Assembly (NCBI GenBank): GCA_003388555.1 | Contig: QQVD01000031.1 | Location: forward strand, 62,001 to 126,000 | Reading direction: 5' to 3' | DNA length: 64,000 nucleotides | Source: Acidobacteriota bacterium | Lineage (GTDB): Bacteria; Acidobacteriota; Thermoanaerobaculia; Multivoradales; Multivoraceae | Shown: positions 53,452 through 61,819 of the stretch, piece after piece | Position numbering within the stretch: position 1 is the stretch's first letter | How the letters are laid out: each line of letters opens with the position of its first letter | Position numbers and translations under genes: made by a program | Notes under the pieces: model-generated | Seen by the model: only the letters and a program-made list of their open reading frames with translations | Told to the model about the DNA's origin: nothing | Databases searched by the model: none

Positions 53452-54791
53452 GAGGTCAGGTCACCGGATTCGAAGCCGTCGGTGAAGATGACCGGCGACA
53501 TGCCCGAGAAGGGAATCGTCACGCTGGACGGCGAACCGGGCTTGAACAGGTCGAGCGAGTAGGTCGCCATGGTCGGGTCGGCGGTCGAATCGAACCAGAA
53601 TGTGTACATCGTGCTCCACCGGAGTGCGTTGGCATTCGGGTCGACTCCGAAGGTGTCGGTGAACCACTCGATGGAGTCGCTGTCGCTACTGATCGTCCAG
53701 TCGGTCGGCGCCCAGGGCTCGCCGGAGTGGTAATCGACGTCGTTGAACCCGCCGTCCGAGATGCTGGCCGATCCGCCGAACTGGGCCAAGAGCCGCCGCG
53801 CCGCCCGATCCGAGTTCATGTTGCGGATGGCGATCACCGTCGTGTAGACGCCGCCGTCGAAGGTCACGCTGCGAGCTGCCTCGAAGCGCTCGACGACGGC
53901 TCCAGCACCGGACACGAAGTCGACGTTGACGATCTCGACGCTGGGATCGGCGGCCTGCCAGGCGTGGATGGCGGAAAGCTCACGCACGGTGGAGCCCAGG
54001 AACGACAGGTTGAAGTTGGACGCGTTGACGCTGACCTCGCGGTAGGAGGCGTTGTTGAGGCCGTTGTTGGCCAAAGCGTCGTTGTCGACGACGTAGTGCC
54101 CCTCGACCCAGAAGCGCGCATCCGGATTCAGCACCGGGTCGATGTCGTTCTGCTCGACCTGGATGCGTTGATCGATCGCCGAGCTGGTGGAGCCGTTGCT
54201 GGCAGGGAAGGGGAAGATGCCCTTGGTGCTGTCGACCTCGAAGCGCGGCCCCGACCAGCTCCAGCTGCCGTTCAGTCCTGCGCCGTAGGTGTCGGTGCAA
54301 CCGACGCCCAGCAGACTGCTGTTGCCGGGATTCTGGCAGGTCGTCGGTTGACCGGCGCCGTTGTTGCCGACGCAACCTGGGTTGGACGTGTTGGTCGACA
54401 GGAAGCCATGCTTGAGCCAGCTCAGACCGAGCTGCTCGAAACGACCCTCCGAGAGCCGGTACATGTTCTGCGCGATGACCGGATGCTGCGCCGGAGTCAG
54501 TCCTGCACCGCATCCGCCACTGTTGTCGCACCAGTTGACGACCTCGCTCCCGATGTTGCAAGAGTTCGTTCCCACCGAGTAGGCACGGATCCCGCCGACC
54601 GCTCCGTAATTCTCGGTGTCTGTCAGCTGGTAGATGGTCACGTCCGGACCCGTCGTGATGCCCATCGAGCCATTCTGTGGGGGGCCTGCGCCCGTGTCGG
54701 TGTTCGCGACCGTCGCGACAACAGCCGCCGAGGAGACGGCGAGGAGAACGGCGACGAAGATCAGCAACTTGAGCGGAGGCTTACCAGGCAT
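53430..54791 (-). CDS. Secreted beta-rich protein of unknown function
   Basis: A 453-residue protein. ATG 54791 opens a signal peptide (PPLKLLIFVAVLLAVSSAAVV). The mature part is rich in Asn, Ser, Gly and Thr, with about eight Cys in the first 170 residues, beta strands throughout and few charged helices. The C-terminus, SGMSPVIFTDGFESGDLTSW, is a short domain with the 'FESGD-x2-W' end often seen on secreted proteins of GC-rich environmental bacteria, perhaps a sorting or anchoring signal. No catalytic motif. Codon use is somewhat less GC-rich than the neighbours. Confidence 0.7.
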   Translation of the reverse strand: MPGKPPLKLLIFVAVLLAVSSAAVVATVANTDTGAGPPQNGSMGITTGPDVTIYQLTDTENYGAVGGIRAYSVGTNSCNIGSEVVNWCDNSGGCGAGLTPAQHPVIAQNMYRLSEGRFEQLGLSWLKHGFLSTNTSNPGCVGNNGAGQPTTCQNPGNSSLLGVGCTDTYGAGLNGSWSWSGPRFEVDSTKGIFPFPASNGSTSSAIDQRIQVEQNDIDPVLNPDARFWVEGHYVVDNDALANNGLNNASYREVSVNASNFNLSFLGSTVRELSAIHAWQAADPSVEIVNVDFVSGAGAVVERFEAARSVTFDGGVYTTVIAIRNMNSDRAARRLLAQFGGSASISDGGFNDVDYHSGEPWAPTDWTISSDSDSIEWFTDTFGVDPNANALRWSTMYTFWFDSTADPTMATYSLDLFKPGSPSSVTIPFSGMSPVIFTDGFESGDLTSWSSSTP

Positions 54792-54916
54792 TCTTCAGGT
54801 CTCTCTCGGGTTGGGCACAGCGGCGCTGTGCACCACCGGCGGAGTCTGTCGAATCGATGACCGACTATACCGTCGACCATTGCCAGGGCGTGCCACCATC
54901 GCCAAGGCGGGGAGAG

Positions 54917-56869
54917 CTAGGGGCTGGATTCGAGTAGGCGTCGCGCGCTAGGGCCCGCCTGCGGCGCAATGCGCACGAGCTCGCCCAGCTTCGCCTCGGC
55001 CTCGGCTCTGAGCCCGAGCGCCAGGTCGACGCGCGCCGCGAGAAAGAGCGTCTCCGGATCCGACGGGGCGAGCGCTAGGGCGCGGCTGAAGAGGTCCCTC
55101 GCCGCGGCCAACTCACCACCCGCCGCGCGCAGTCCGGCCAGGGTCTCGAGAGAGGGCCGGTGCGCCGGATCGAGCTCCAGCGAGCGCTGCAGCAGAGCCA
55201 CCGCCGCATCGGACTCGGATCTTCGTGCCTCGACCACGGCCAGAGAGTGCAGGAGATCGCTGCGCTCGCCCAGCGCGGTCAGTGCGTCGAGCAGCGTACT
55301 TCGTGCCGCTCCGAGCTCTCCCGCCTCCGCCTCGACCCCGGCCAGGTTCAACCATCCGTGTGGGTCTCCCGGGTCTGCCTGGGTGATCTCGGCGAGGAGC
55401 AGCTTGGCCCGCGAGCGGTCGCCCTGTTCGACGGCGAGTCGGGCGAGCAGATGGTGCATCTCGTTGGGACGCTCGCGGCGCTCGATGGCGAGCCGCGCCT
55501 CGGCTTCGGCCTGCTGCCGCTCGCCGAGGAGCAGATGGGACCACGCGGCCACGCTCGCGGCACCCAGCGACTGGATCACACCGAAGCGCTCGAGGGTCTC
55601 GGCGCGAAGCAGCGCCCTGCGGGCCGCTTCGACCCCCTCAGCGGACAGGGTGGGTATCGAGGCCCCGAGGGGAAGGGTCGCGCGGGCGGTCGGATAGAGC
55701 TCCGCGAACGCCCGGTTCATCGAGCGGTACTGGAGCTGGGCCCACGCCGAGTAGGCCACCGCCCCGCACAACAGAAGAGCGCTCGCGACCACGATCTTCC
55801 CGGGCATCGCCAGGTTGCCGCCCTGCTTGAGCACCCTGCCGTTGAAGGACAGGTGCTCTCGCCTGAGGAGCCGATCGACCAGCAGGACGAAGAAGCCGAC
55901 ACAGGCTCCGAGTCCCAGGCTGAGCAGGAACGGCACCCAACCGTGCAGGCTGCGGAAGGCGCCGTAGCCGATCACGAAGCCGACGCCGAGCACGATCTCC
56001 TCGCGCCACGGCAGGTGCTTGCGGCCCGGGGCGCCTTCGGGGTGCTCGAGGCCGAACGGCAGACGCCCGGGGCCGTAGCGCAGGGCGTCCTTGGGGCACA
56101 CCGAGACGCAGTCGAGGCACTTCATGCAGCCCGGATCGACCACCATGCCGAAGTCGCGCACCTCCTGGTGCACCAGGACGTTGGAGGTGCACACCGCGGT
56201 GCAGTGGCCACACTGCTCGCAGTCGTCGTTGACCCGGATGCGCAGCGGCGAGAAGCGCTCGGCGAAGCCGTAGAGTGCGCCGTAGGGGCAGGCGTAGGTG
56301 CAGAAGCCCTTGGCGCCGAGGAGGTAGATCGCGACGAAGCCGCAGACGAAGAAGGTGAGGCCGGCGACGAACCAGCCCGGGAAGGTCTGCCAGAAGTGCG
56401 AGGTGGTCCACTCGTAGTGGTGCACGCCGAGTGAACGTTCGCGCCACAGGCGCACCACCGCTGGCGCCACGAACATGTGCAGGAAGGCGATGGCGGGGAT
56501 CCACACCAGCACCCGCGAGCGCAGCGGACGAGGCTTGATCCCGACCCGCTCGAGCAGTGAGCGGGAGACGTCCTGCAGCGCCACCAGGTGGCAGGCCCAG
56601 CCGCAGAAGAAGCGGCCGAAGACGGCGGTGAGCAGCGCGGTGACGGCGAAGAAGATCAGCCCCGCGTTGACGATCCCGTCGCGCGAGAAGGCGATCGCCT
56701 CGGACGGCTCGACCGGGGTCACCGAGCGGCCGCTGACCAGCCAGTGGGTGATGTGGGCGGCGGCGATCAGGTGTACGACGGCCAGCACGATCAGCCGCCG
56801 CCGACTGTTCTTCGACGGTCGGATCTTGCCGCCGGGCGGTGCCGGCTGGAGGATGTCGAGGGAGGCCAT
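54917..56869 (-). CDS. Ferredoxin-type membrane protein (CcoG/NapH-like) fused to TPRs
   Basis: A 650-residue protein; ATG 56869 follows SppA by 22 nt (the open frame upstream is SppA in another frame). Helices at about 25-45, 63-85, 110-130, 155-180 and later, with FFCGWACH and CTYACPYGALYG, match the NapH/CcoG/NosR family membrane core. Two ferredoxin-type motifs, CEQCGHCTAVCTSNV and CMKCLDCVSVCPKDA, would hold two [4Fe-4S] clusters. The C-terminal 220 residues are TPRs (about 430-650). It probably passes electrons from the quinone pool or cytoplasm towards periplasmic partners; the TPR fusion is unusual. The operon with SppA is by position only. Confidence 0.82.
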   Translation of the reverse strand: MASLDILQPAPPGGKIRPSKNSRRRLIVLAVVHLIAAAHITHWLVSGRSVTPVEPSEAIAFSRDGIVNAGLIFFAVTALLTAVFGRFFCGWACHLVALQDVSRSLLERVGIKPRPLRSRVLVWIPAIAFLHMFVAPAVVRLWRERSLGVHHYEWTTSHFWQTFPGWFVAGLTFFVCGFVAIYLLGAKGFCTYACPYGALYGFAERFSPLRIRVNDDCEQCGHCTAVCTSNVLVHQEVRDFGMVVDPGCMKCLDCVSVCPKDALRYGPGRLPFGLEHPEGAPGRKHLPWREEIVLGVGFVIGYGAFRSLHGWVPFLLSLGLGACVGFFVLLVDRLLRREHLSFNGRVLKQGGNLAMPGKIVVASALLLCGAVAYSAWAQLQYRSMNRAFAELYPTARATLPLGASIPTLSAEGVEAARRALLRAETLERFGVIQSLGAASVAAWSHLLLGERQQAEAEARLAIERRERPNEMHHLLARLAVEQGDRSRAKLLLAEITQADPGDPHGWLNLAGVEAEAGELGAARSTLLDALTALGERSDLLHSLAVVEARRSESDAAVALLQRSLELDPAHRPSLETLAGLRAAGGELAAARDLFSRALALAPSDPETLFLAARVDLALGLRAEAEAKLGELVRIAPQAGPSARRLLESSP

Positions 56870-56891
56870 CGCCGGGCGCGCCTCCTTCTGC

Positions 56892-58706
56892 TCAGCGGAT
56901 CTCGGGCAGCGGCGTGATCGCCTGCACCTTCGGGCTCTGCACCTCGCGCGCCCAGCGCCCGAGGCTCGACAGATCGGGGATGCGTGCCCCGGTCGCCTGG
57001 GTGAAGCCGCCCTCCATGAGCTGCTGGTAGAAGGTCTTCGGCCTCGGGTAGAGCACCGCCGGGCCGTCGGCTGCGCCGAGCTCGCGCGCCACCTCGATCG
57101 CCCGGCCGAGACCGCCGAGCTCGTCGACGAGGCCGCGTTCCAGCGCGTCCTCACCGCTCCAGATGCGGCCGCGCGCCAGCTCCTGGGCCCGTTCGAGCTC
57201 GAGGCCACGCCCCTCGGCCACCTTGGTCACGAAGTCGAGGTAGACCTGGTCCATCCAGGTGCGGACCGCCCGGCGGTCCTCCTCGTCCCACGGGCCGGCG
57301 GCGAACAGGTCGGCGTTCTCGGCGGTCTTGATCGTCGCCGTGTTGGTGCCGAGGTTCTCGAAGAACGGCTCGAGGTTGAACTTGCTGAACACCACGCCGA
57401 TCGACCCGGTGATCGTGGTCGGGTGGGCGAGGATGCGGTCGGCGTCCATCGACACCCAGTAGCCGCCCGATCCGGCGACGTCGGACATCGACACGACGAC
57501 CGGCTTGCCCATCTCGCGGGCGCGGGCGATCTCCCGCCGCACCACGTCGGAGCCGACGGGTGAGCCGCCCGGGCTGTTGACCCGGAAGACGATGGCGCCG
57601 ACGTTGGGGTTCTCGGCGGCGCGCCGGATGTTCGAGGCGACGACCGGTCCCGAGAAGATGGCGCCGAAGAGCGGGAACGGGTTCTCGACCTCGGGCGCGA
57701 TGATCGTGCCCTCGCCGAAGACCACCGCCACCTGGGACGAGCCCGAGGACCGCTCGCGGCCGAGCGATTCGAGGTAGGCGTCGAGGGAGATGCCGCGGTA
57801 CTCGCCTTGCCCGGCGGCCTGCGCCAGCGCCTGCTCGACCTCGTCCTCGTAGCCGATGCGGTCGATCATCCCGGCCTCGAGCAGCGAGGTGGCGCTGCTC
57901 ATTCCCTGAGCCATCAGCGCCCGCAGGGTCGCCTCGTCGATGCCGCGCCGCCCGGTGACCCGCGCCACGAAGGCCGCGTCGGTGGTCGCCAGCACGGCCT
58001 CGATCGCCTCGCGCATGTAGGGCGACATCTCGTAGTTGGCGTACTGCTCGCCGGCGCTCTTGTACTCGTGGTACATGATCACCTGCGGCTCGATCTTCAG
58101 CTTCTCGAGGCTGCCGCGGTAGAACTGCGGCTGCGAGACCAGGCCGTTGACCATCGATGCCGCGGCGGGCGTCAGGTGGATGGTGTCGGCGCCGGTGGCG
58201 AGGAAGTAGTCGAGGTCGCCGAGCTGATCGGTGGCGATCAGCGCGTGCACCGGGCGGCCGGTGTCGCGGAAGCGGTCGATCAGCTCGAGGATCTCCTCGG
58301 CGGTGGCCCAGCCGACGGCGGAGAAGCCGAGATCGAGGCGCAGGCCGGCGACATCCTCGTCCTCGATGGCGTGCTCGAGGGCGCGGCGCACGCCCCACAC
58401 CGAGGGTGGGCTGCCGCCGAAGAGCGAGCCGAAGTCGACCGCCGGGGGCGCCTCGGTGAGCGGCACGTTGAGCGACAGCTCGAGGAAGGAGCCGTCGGCG
58501 CGCACCGTCTCGCCGCCGGCCATCGAGCCGGCGAGCCCGAGCAGCATGACCACCATCACCACGGTGACGCCGAGCACGATCAGCGCCAGCAGGGCGATGG
58601 CGATCCAGCAGCCCTTGTTCGAGCGCTGGGCCGGCTCCGGATACTGGCGGGTCGGCGCCGGCGGCGGCGGTGGCTGGGAGGCGGCGCTGAAGGCGGGCTC
58701 GGTCAT
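56892..58706 (-). CDS. sppA: Signal peptide peptidase SppA, 67 kDa type
   Basis: A 604-residue membrane protease. ATG 58706 begins a Pro-rich N-terminus, then a helix (about 33-58). The two SppA repeats follow. The general base is Lys216 in YHEYKSAGE in the first half and the nucleophile is Ser413 in VAGSGGYW in the second, about 197 apart as in E. coli SppA. It cleaves leftover signal peptides in the membrane. The Pro-rich N-terminus is not conserved. The ferredoxin-type gene starts 22 nt after it. Confidence 0.93.
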   Translation of the reverse strand: MTEPAFSAASQPPPPPAPTRQYPEPAQRSNKGCWIAIALLALIVLGVTVVMVVMLLGLAGSMAGGETVRADGSFLELSLNVPLTEAPPAVDFGSLFGGSPPSVWGVRRALEHAIEDEDVAGLRLDLGFSAVGWATAEEILELIDRFRDTGRPVHALIATDQLGDLDYFLATGADTIHLTPAAASMVNGLVSQPQFYRGSLEKLKIEPQVIMYHEYKSAGEQYANYEMSPYMREAIEAVLATTDAAFVARVTGRRGIDEATLRALMAQGMSSATSLLEAGMIDRIGYEDEVEQALAQAAGQGEYRGISLDAYLESLGRERSSGSSQVAVVFGEGTIIAPEVENPFPLFGAIFSGPVVASNIRRAAENPNVGAIVFRVNSPGGSPVGSDVVRREIARAREMGKPVVVSMSDVAGSGGYWVSMDADRILAHPTTITGSIGVVFSKFNLEPFFENLGTNTATIKTAENADLFAAGPWDEEDRRAVRTWMDQVYLDFVTKVAEGRGLELERAQELARGRIWSGEDALERGLVDELGGLGRAIEVARELGAADGPAVLYPRPKTFYQQLMEGGFTQATGARIPDLSSLGRWAREVQSPKVQAITPLPEIR

Positions 58707-58867
58707 TCTCGATCCTCTGAGCGGTCTCGTACGGCGGGCCACCGCTCTGGCGGTGGTCACGCCGCGAAGGTTCGGCGAGCGCAGAGTATCGGATTGCCGG
58801 GCCGGCCTCCTCGACGAGGCGAGCGGCTACTGCTGGCGGTCCGCGGAGATCCTCCGAGGCGGGGTGC

Positions 58868-59452
58868 TCAGAGCGAGACTTCGCGCACCACGACGCGGGC
58901 GTTGTTCGAGCTCTCGAGGTTCTCGAGCACGAACTCGCGCAGCAGACGTCGGCCGTCGGCGCGCACCACCGTGTAGCGCACTCCCATGCCGTTCGGCCGG
59001 CTGGCGTGCTCGTAGTGGCGCCGGATCCAAGCCACCTCGGCGAAGCCGGAGACCACCTCGCCGTTGGGCAGGGTCATCTGGAAGCGGGCGACCGTGCCCA
59101 CGGGTAGCGGCTTGGAGGTGACCACGAACATGCCGTCCTCGGACACGTTGGCGGTGCGACTCTCGGTGTCGTGCACCTTGCTGTTGACCCAGAGCATGAC
59201 GTCGATCTCGGCCGGCACCCGTTCGCTGCGCGGCACCAGGGCGTCTGCCGGGCCACGCAGGCGCACGGCGCGCGAGCTGTAGCGGCCGGGGGCGTGCTCG
59301 GCGACGCTCGGGTGCAGGGCGATCGCCTTCTCGGTGGCCGGCTGCGTCGCGGCGGCGGCCCCGGAGAGCGCCTGGGCGGCGTGGACGTCGGACGGGTCGA
59401 GCTCGAACATCTTCCGGTCGAGGGTGCTGCGTTCCTGGGTGGCCTGGCGCAT
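58868..59452 (-). CDS. PilZ-domain protein
   Basis: A 194-residue protein from ATG 59452 (a frame start at 59620 would include the promoter, so it is rejected). Residues 1-80 are Ala/Gln-rich without a fold call. The PilZ domain (about 85-185) has RxxxR-like ERVPAEIDVML, then SEDGMFVVTSKPLPVGT (the D/N-x-S-x-x-G like element) and GMGVRYTVV. It may bind cyclic di-GMP, but the first motif is imperfect. A perfect TATAAT lies upstream. Confidence 0.75.
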   Translation of the reverse strand: MRQATQERSTLDRKMFELDPSDVHAAQALSGAAAATQPATEKAIALHPSVAEHAPGRYSSRAVRLRGPADALVPRSERVPAEIDVMLWVNSKVHDTESRTANVSEDGMFVVTSKPLPVGTVARFQMTLPNGEVVSGFAEVAWIRRHYEHASRPNGMGVRYTVVRADGRRLLREFVLENLESSNNARVVVREVSL

Positions 59453-59528
59453 GGTCTTGGCTCGCTTCTGGTTCCGGGTTTCGGTTCTCGGGTCCGACCA
59501 GCGTCGGTCGGGCCGCCTCGATGCGACA

Positions 59529-59557
59529 ATTATAGCGAGAAAGACTAGTAAGACGAA
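59529..59557 (-). promoter_or_regulatory. Promoter of the PilZ gene
   Basis: On the minus strand, TTCGTC (59557-59552), 17 nt, then a perfect TATAAT (59534-59529). Transcription would begin near 59521, giving a leader of about 70 nt to ATG 59452. AT-rich surroundings support it. Confidence 0.6.
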
Positions 59558-59637
59558 GTATAGGAGGATTCCTACAAGAGCCGGAGCTGGCAGAGGTCGC
59601 CTCGCGGACAGGCCCCTCATCCGCGGCGTCGACGTTC

Positions 59638-59670
59638 GTCATTCTGGGCGTGATCCGGGACACACGCCTT
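59638..59670 (-). repeat. Dispersed palindromic repeat, copy 3
   Basis: Core of the same family as 49171 and 50718, opposite orientation, with a degenerate hairpin (GTCATTCTGGGCGTGATCCG...). The next copy starts exactly 60 nt on. Confidence 0.7.
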
Positions 59671-59697
59671 GAGTGAGTCGGCGAGTTGCCGACCTCT

Positions 59698-59730
59698 GTC
59701 ATCCCGGACTTGATCCGGGATCCACGCCTT
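59698..59730 (-). repeat. Dispersed palindromic repeat, copy 4
   Basis: GTCATCCCGGACTTGATCCG... with a perfect hairpin: ATCCCGGA (59701-59708) and TCCGGGAT (59714-59721) around a 5-nt loop. Together with copy 3 it makes a tandem pair with a 60-nt period. Confidence 0.8.
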
Positions 59731-60034
59731 TCATCAGCCGGTGACCATACGGTTGGCGACGGACTCGCCCCGAAGCGTGCGGATGACGGGCAGATGTCTT
59801 GTCCCCACTTGCGCCTGGCGATCTTGGCCTCACGGTACACCCCCACGCCGAAGCGAGCGGTAGCGAGCTGAGCCGCACGAGCAGCGGGGTGAGCCAGCGA
59901 ACCCCGACGCTCGTTCCTCGGTCGTACCCCCTGAAGGGGGAGGTGGGCGGAGTGGCGGCGTTTCCCGGTGCGCTCGCGGTCGTGCGCCCCGAGCCGTCTG
60001 GGCGGACTCACGAACGCCGGTCGTTGCCGGTGCC

Positions 60035-61432
60035 CTACGAGGCTTCCTGGATCGCCTTGTTGATGTCGATCACCGCCTGCTTGCCGTCGGCGAAGAACAT
60101 CAGGGCGTTGTCGGCGGCGAACAGGGGGTTGGGGATGCCGGCGAAGCCCGGGCTCAGGGAGCGCTTGATCACCACCACGGTGCGTGCCTTGTCGACGTCG
60201 AGGATCGGCATGCCGGCGATCGGGCTGGTCGGGTCCTGGCGCGCGATCGGGTTCACCACGTCGTTGGCGCCGAGCACGATGGCGACGTCGACCTGCTCGA
60301 AGGTCGGGTTGATCTCCGCCATCTCCTTGAGCTGCTCGTAGGGGATCTCGGCCTCGGCCAGCAGCACGTTCATGTGGCCCGGCATGCGGCCGGCGACGGG
60401 GTGGATCGCGAACTCCACCGTCGCGCCGGCGCGCTCGAGGGTCTGGGTGAGGTCGCGGACCGCATGCTGGGCCTGGGCGACCGCGAGTCCGTAGCCCGGG
60501 ACGATGACCACCCGCTGCGCCGTCTCGAGCAGGATGGCGATCTCGTCGGCCGAGGTCGCCTTGACCTTGCCGGCGTAGACCTCGTCGGCCGAGGCGGTGT
60601 CGCCTCCCGCCGCCTGGCCCTTGCCGAGCAGCACGTTCATCAGCGACCGGTTCATCGCCTTGCACATGATCTGGGTGAGGATCAGGCCCGAGGCGCCGAC
60701 CAGCGAGCCGGCGATGATCAGCAGGCTGTTGCTGAGCACGAAGCCGGTGGCGGCGGCGGCGAGACCCGAGTACGAGTTGAGCAGCGCGATGACCACCGGC
60801 ATGTCGGCGCCGCCGACCGGGATCACCACCAGCACGCCGAGCAGGCCGGCGAGCGCGATCAGGATCCACAGCCAGAGGGTCTGCTCGGGCTGGATCACGG
60901 TCAGCGCGCCGAGCACCAGACAGGAGCCGAACAGCACGACGTTGAGCGCCTGCAGGCCGGGGAAGCTGATCGAGCGGCCGGTGATCAGCTCGCGCAGCTT
61001 GCCGAAGGCGATCAGCGAGCCGGTGAAGGTCACCGCGCCGATGACGACGGTGGCGGCCGCGGCGACGTTCAGCTGCAGGGTCGCGGTGCCGCGGCCGACC
61101 GCCTCGATGGCGCTGGCGGTGGCGACGAGCACCGAGGCGATGCCGCCGAAGCCGTTGAACAGCGCCACCAGCTCGGGCATCGAGGTCATCTCGACGCGCA
61201 GCGCGATCAAGACGCCGAGCACCGCGCCGATCGCCAGGCCGATGGCGAGCATGCGCAGGTCGATGATGGCGCGGTCGAACAGCGTCACCACCACTGCCAG
61301 CAGCATGCCGGTGGAGCCGTAGAGGTTGCCGCGCACGGCGGTGCGCGGATGGCTCAGGCCCTTGAGGCCGAGGATGAAGAGGACCGCGGCGACCAGGTAG
61401 CCGATCTGCGCCCAGCTCGAGAGCTCCGTCAT
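60035..61432 (-). CDS. pntB: NAD(P) transhydrogenase subunit beta
   Basis: A 465-residue subunit. About the first 260 residues have eight or nine membrane helices. The C-terminal NADP(H)-binding domain III includes VIVPGYGLAVAQAQ, PVAGRMPGHMNVLLAEA, LGANDVVNPIA and the D-K-A-R and G-(Y/F)-A-G-I-x-N-P-L-F segments (SLSPGFAGIPNPLF). The complex couples proton flow to hydride transfer from NADH to NADP+. The gene starts 8 nt after the alpha-2 gene. ATG 61432 is the conserved start. Confidence 0.96.
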   Translation of the reverse strand: MTELSSWAQIGYLVAAVLFILGLKGLSHPRTAVRGNLYGSTGMLLAVVVTLFDRAIIDLRMLAIGLAIGAVLGVLIALRVEMTSMPELVALFNGFGGIASVLVATASAIEAVGRGTATLQLNVAAAATVVIGAVTFTGSLIAFGKLRELITGRSISFPGLQALNVVLFGSCLVLGALTVIQPEQTLWLWILIALAGLLGVLVVIPVGGADMPVVIALLNSYSGLAAAATGFVLSNSLLIIAGSLVGASGLILTQIMCKAMNRSLMNVLLGKGQAAGGDTASADEVYAGKVKATSADEIAILLETAQRVVIVPGYGLAVAQAQHAVRDLTQTLERAGATVEFAIHPVAGRMPGHMNVLLAEAEIPYEQLKEMAEINPTFEQVDVAIVLGANDVVNPIARQDPTSPIAGMPILDVDKARTVVVIKRSLSPGFAGIPNPLFAADNALMFFADGKQAVIDINKAIQEAS

Positions 61433-61440
61433 GGTCGTCC

Positions 61441-61719
61441 TCAGCCCTTGCGCCGGAACATGCCGAGCATGCGGTGGGTGACCAGGAAGCCGCCGACGAC
61501 GTTGATGGTGGCCAGCGCCACGGCGGCGACGCCGAGCCAGGTCACCAGCGGCGAGAAGCCGGTGCCGGCGGCGAGCAGGGCGCCGACCAGGGTGATGCCC
61601 GAGATCGCGTTGGAGCCCGACATCAACGGGGTGTGCAGCGTCGGCGGCACCTTGGTGATCAGCTCGAAGCCGAGGAAGATGGCGAGCACGAACAGGGTGA
61701 GGGCTACCACGAACTCCAT
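61441..61719 (-). CDS. pntAB: NAD(P) transhydrogenase subunit alpha-2 (membrane)
   Basis: A 92-residue, three-helix membrane subunit: MEFVVALTLFVLAIFLGFEL, TKVPPTLHTPLMSGSNAISGI and VVGGFLVTHRMLGMF are hallmarks. ATG 61719 has an AAGGAG site. It is the separate alpha-2 polypeptide of the three-subunit type, as in Rhodospirillum. It lies 100 nt after the alpha-1 gene. Confidence 0.95.
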   Translation of the reverse strand: MEFVVALTLFVLAIFLGFELITKVPPTLHTPLMSGSNAISGITLVGALLAAGTGFSPLVTWLGVAAVALATINVVGGFLVTHRMLGMFRRKG

Positions 61720-61819
61720 CGATCGCTCCTTGGGACTCGGCTCGGGGCTCTGGCTGGGAAGTGGCTGAGAGGGGCTTGGACGTTCTGGTGGTCCGGCGGT
61801 GGGCTCGGCCGGGCGCCGG

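Larger units (their letters stand above)
59453..60034. other. 582-nt intergenic region with repeats and hairpins
   Basis: Between the PilZ and transhydrogenase genes. It holds the PilZ promoter, two repeat copies (59638-59670 and 59698-59730), and at 59928-59941 a CCCCCT/AGGGGG hairpin that could end transhydrogenase transcription. No gene is supported. Confidence 0.6.
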
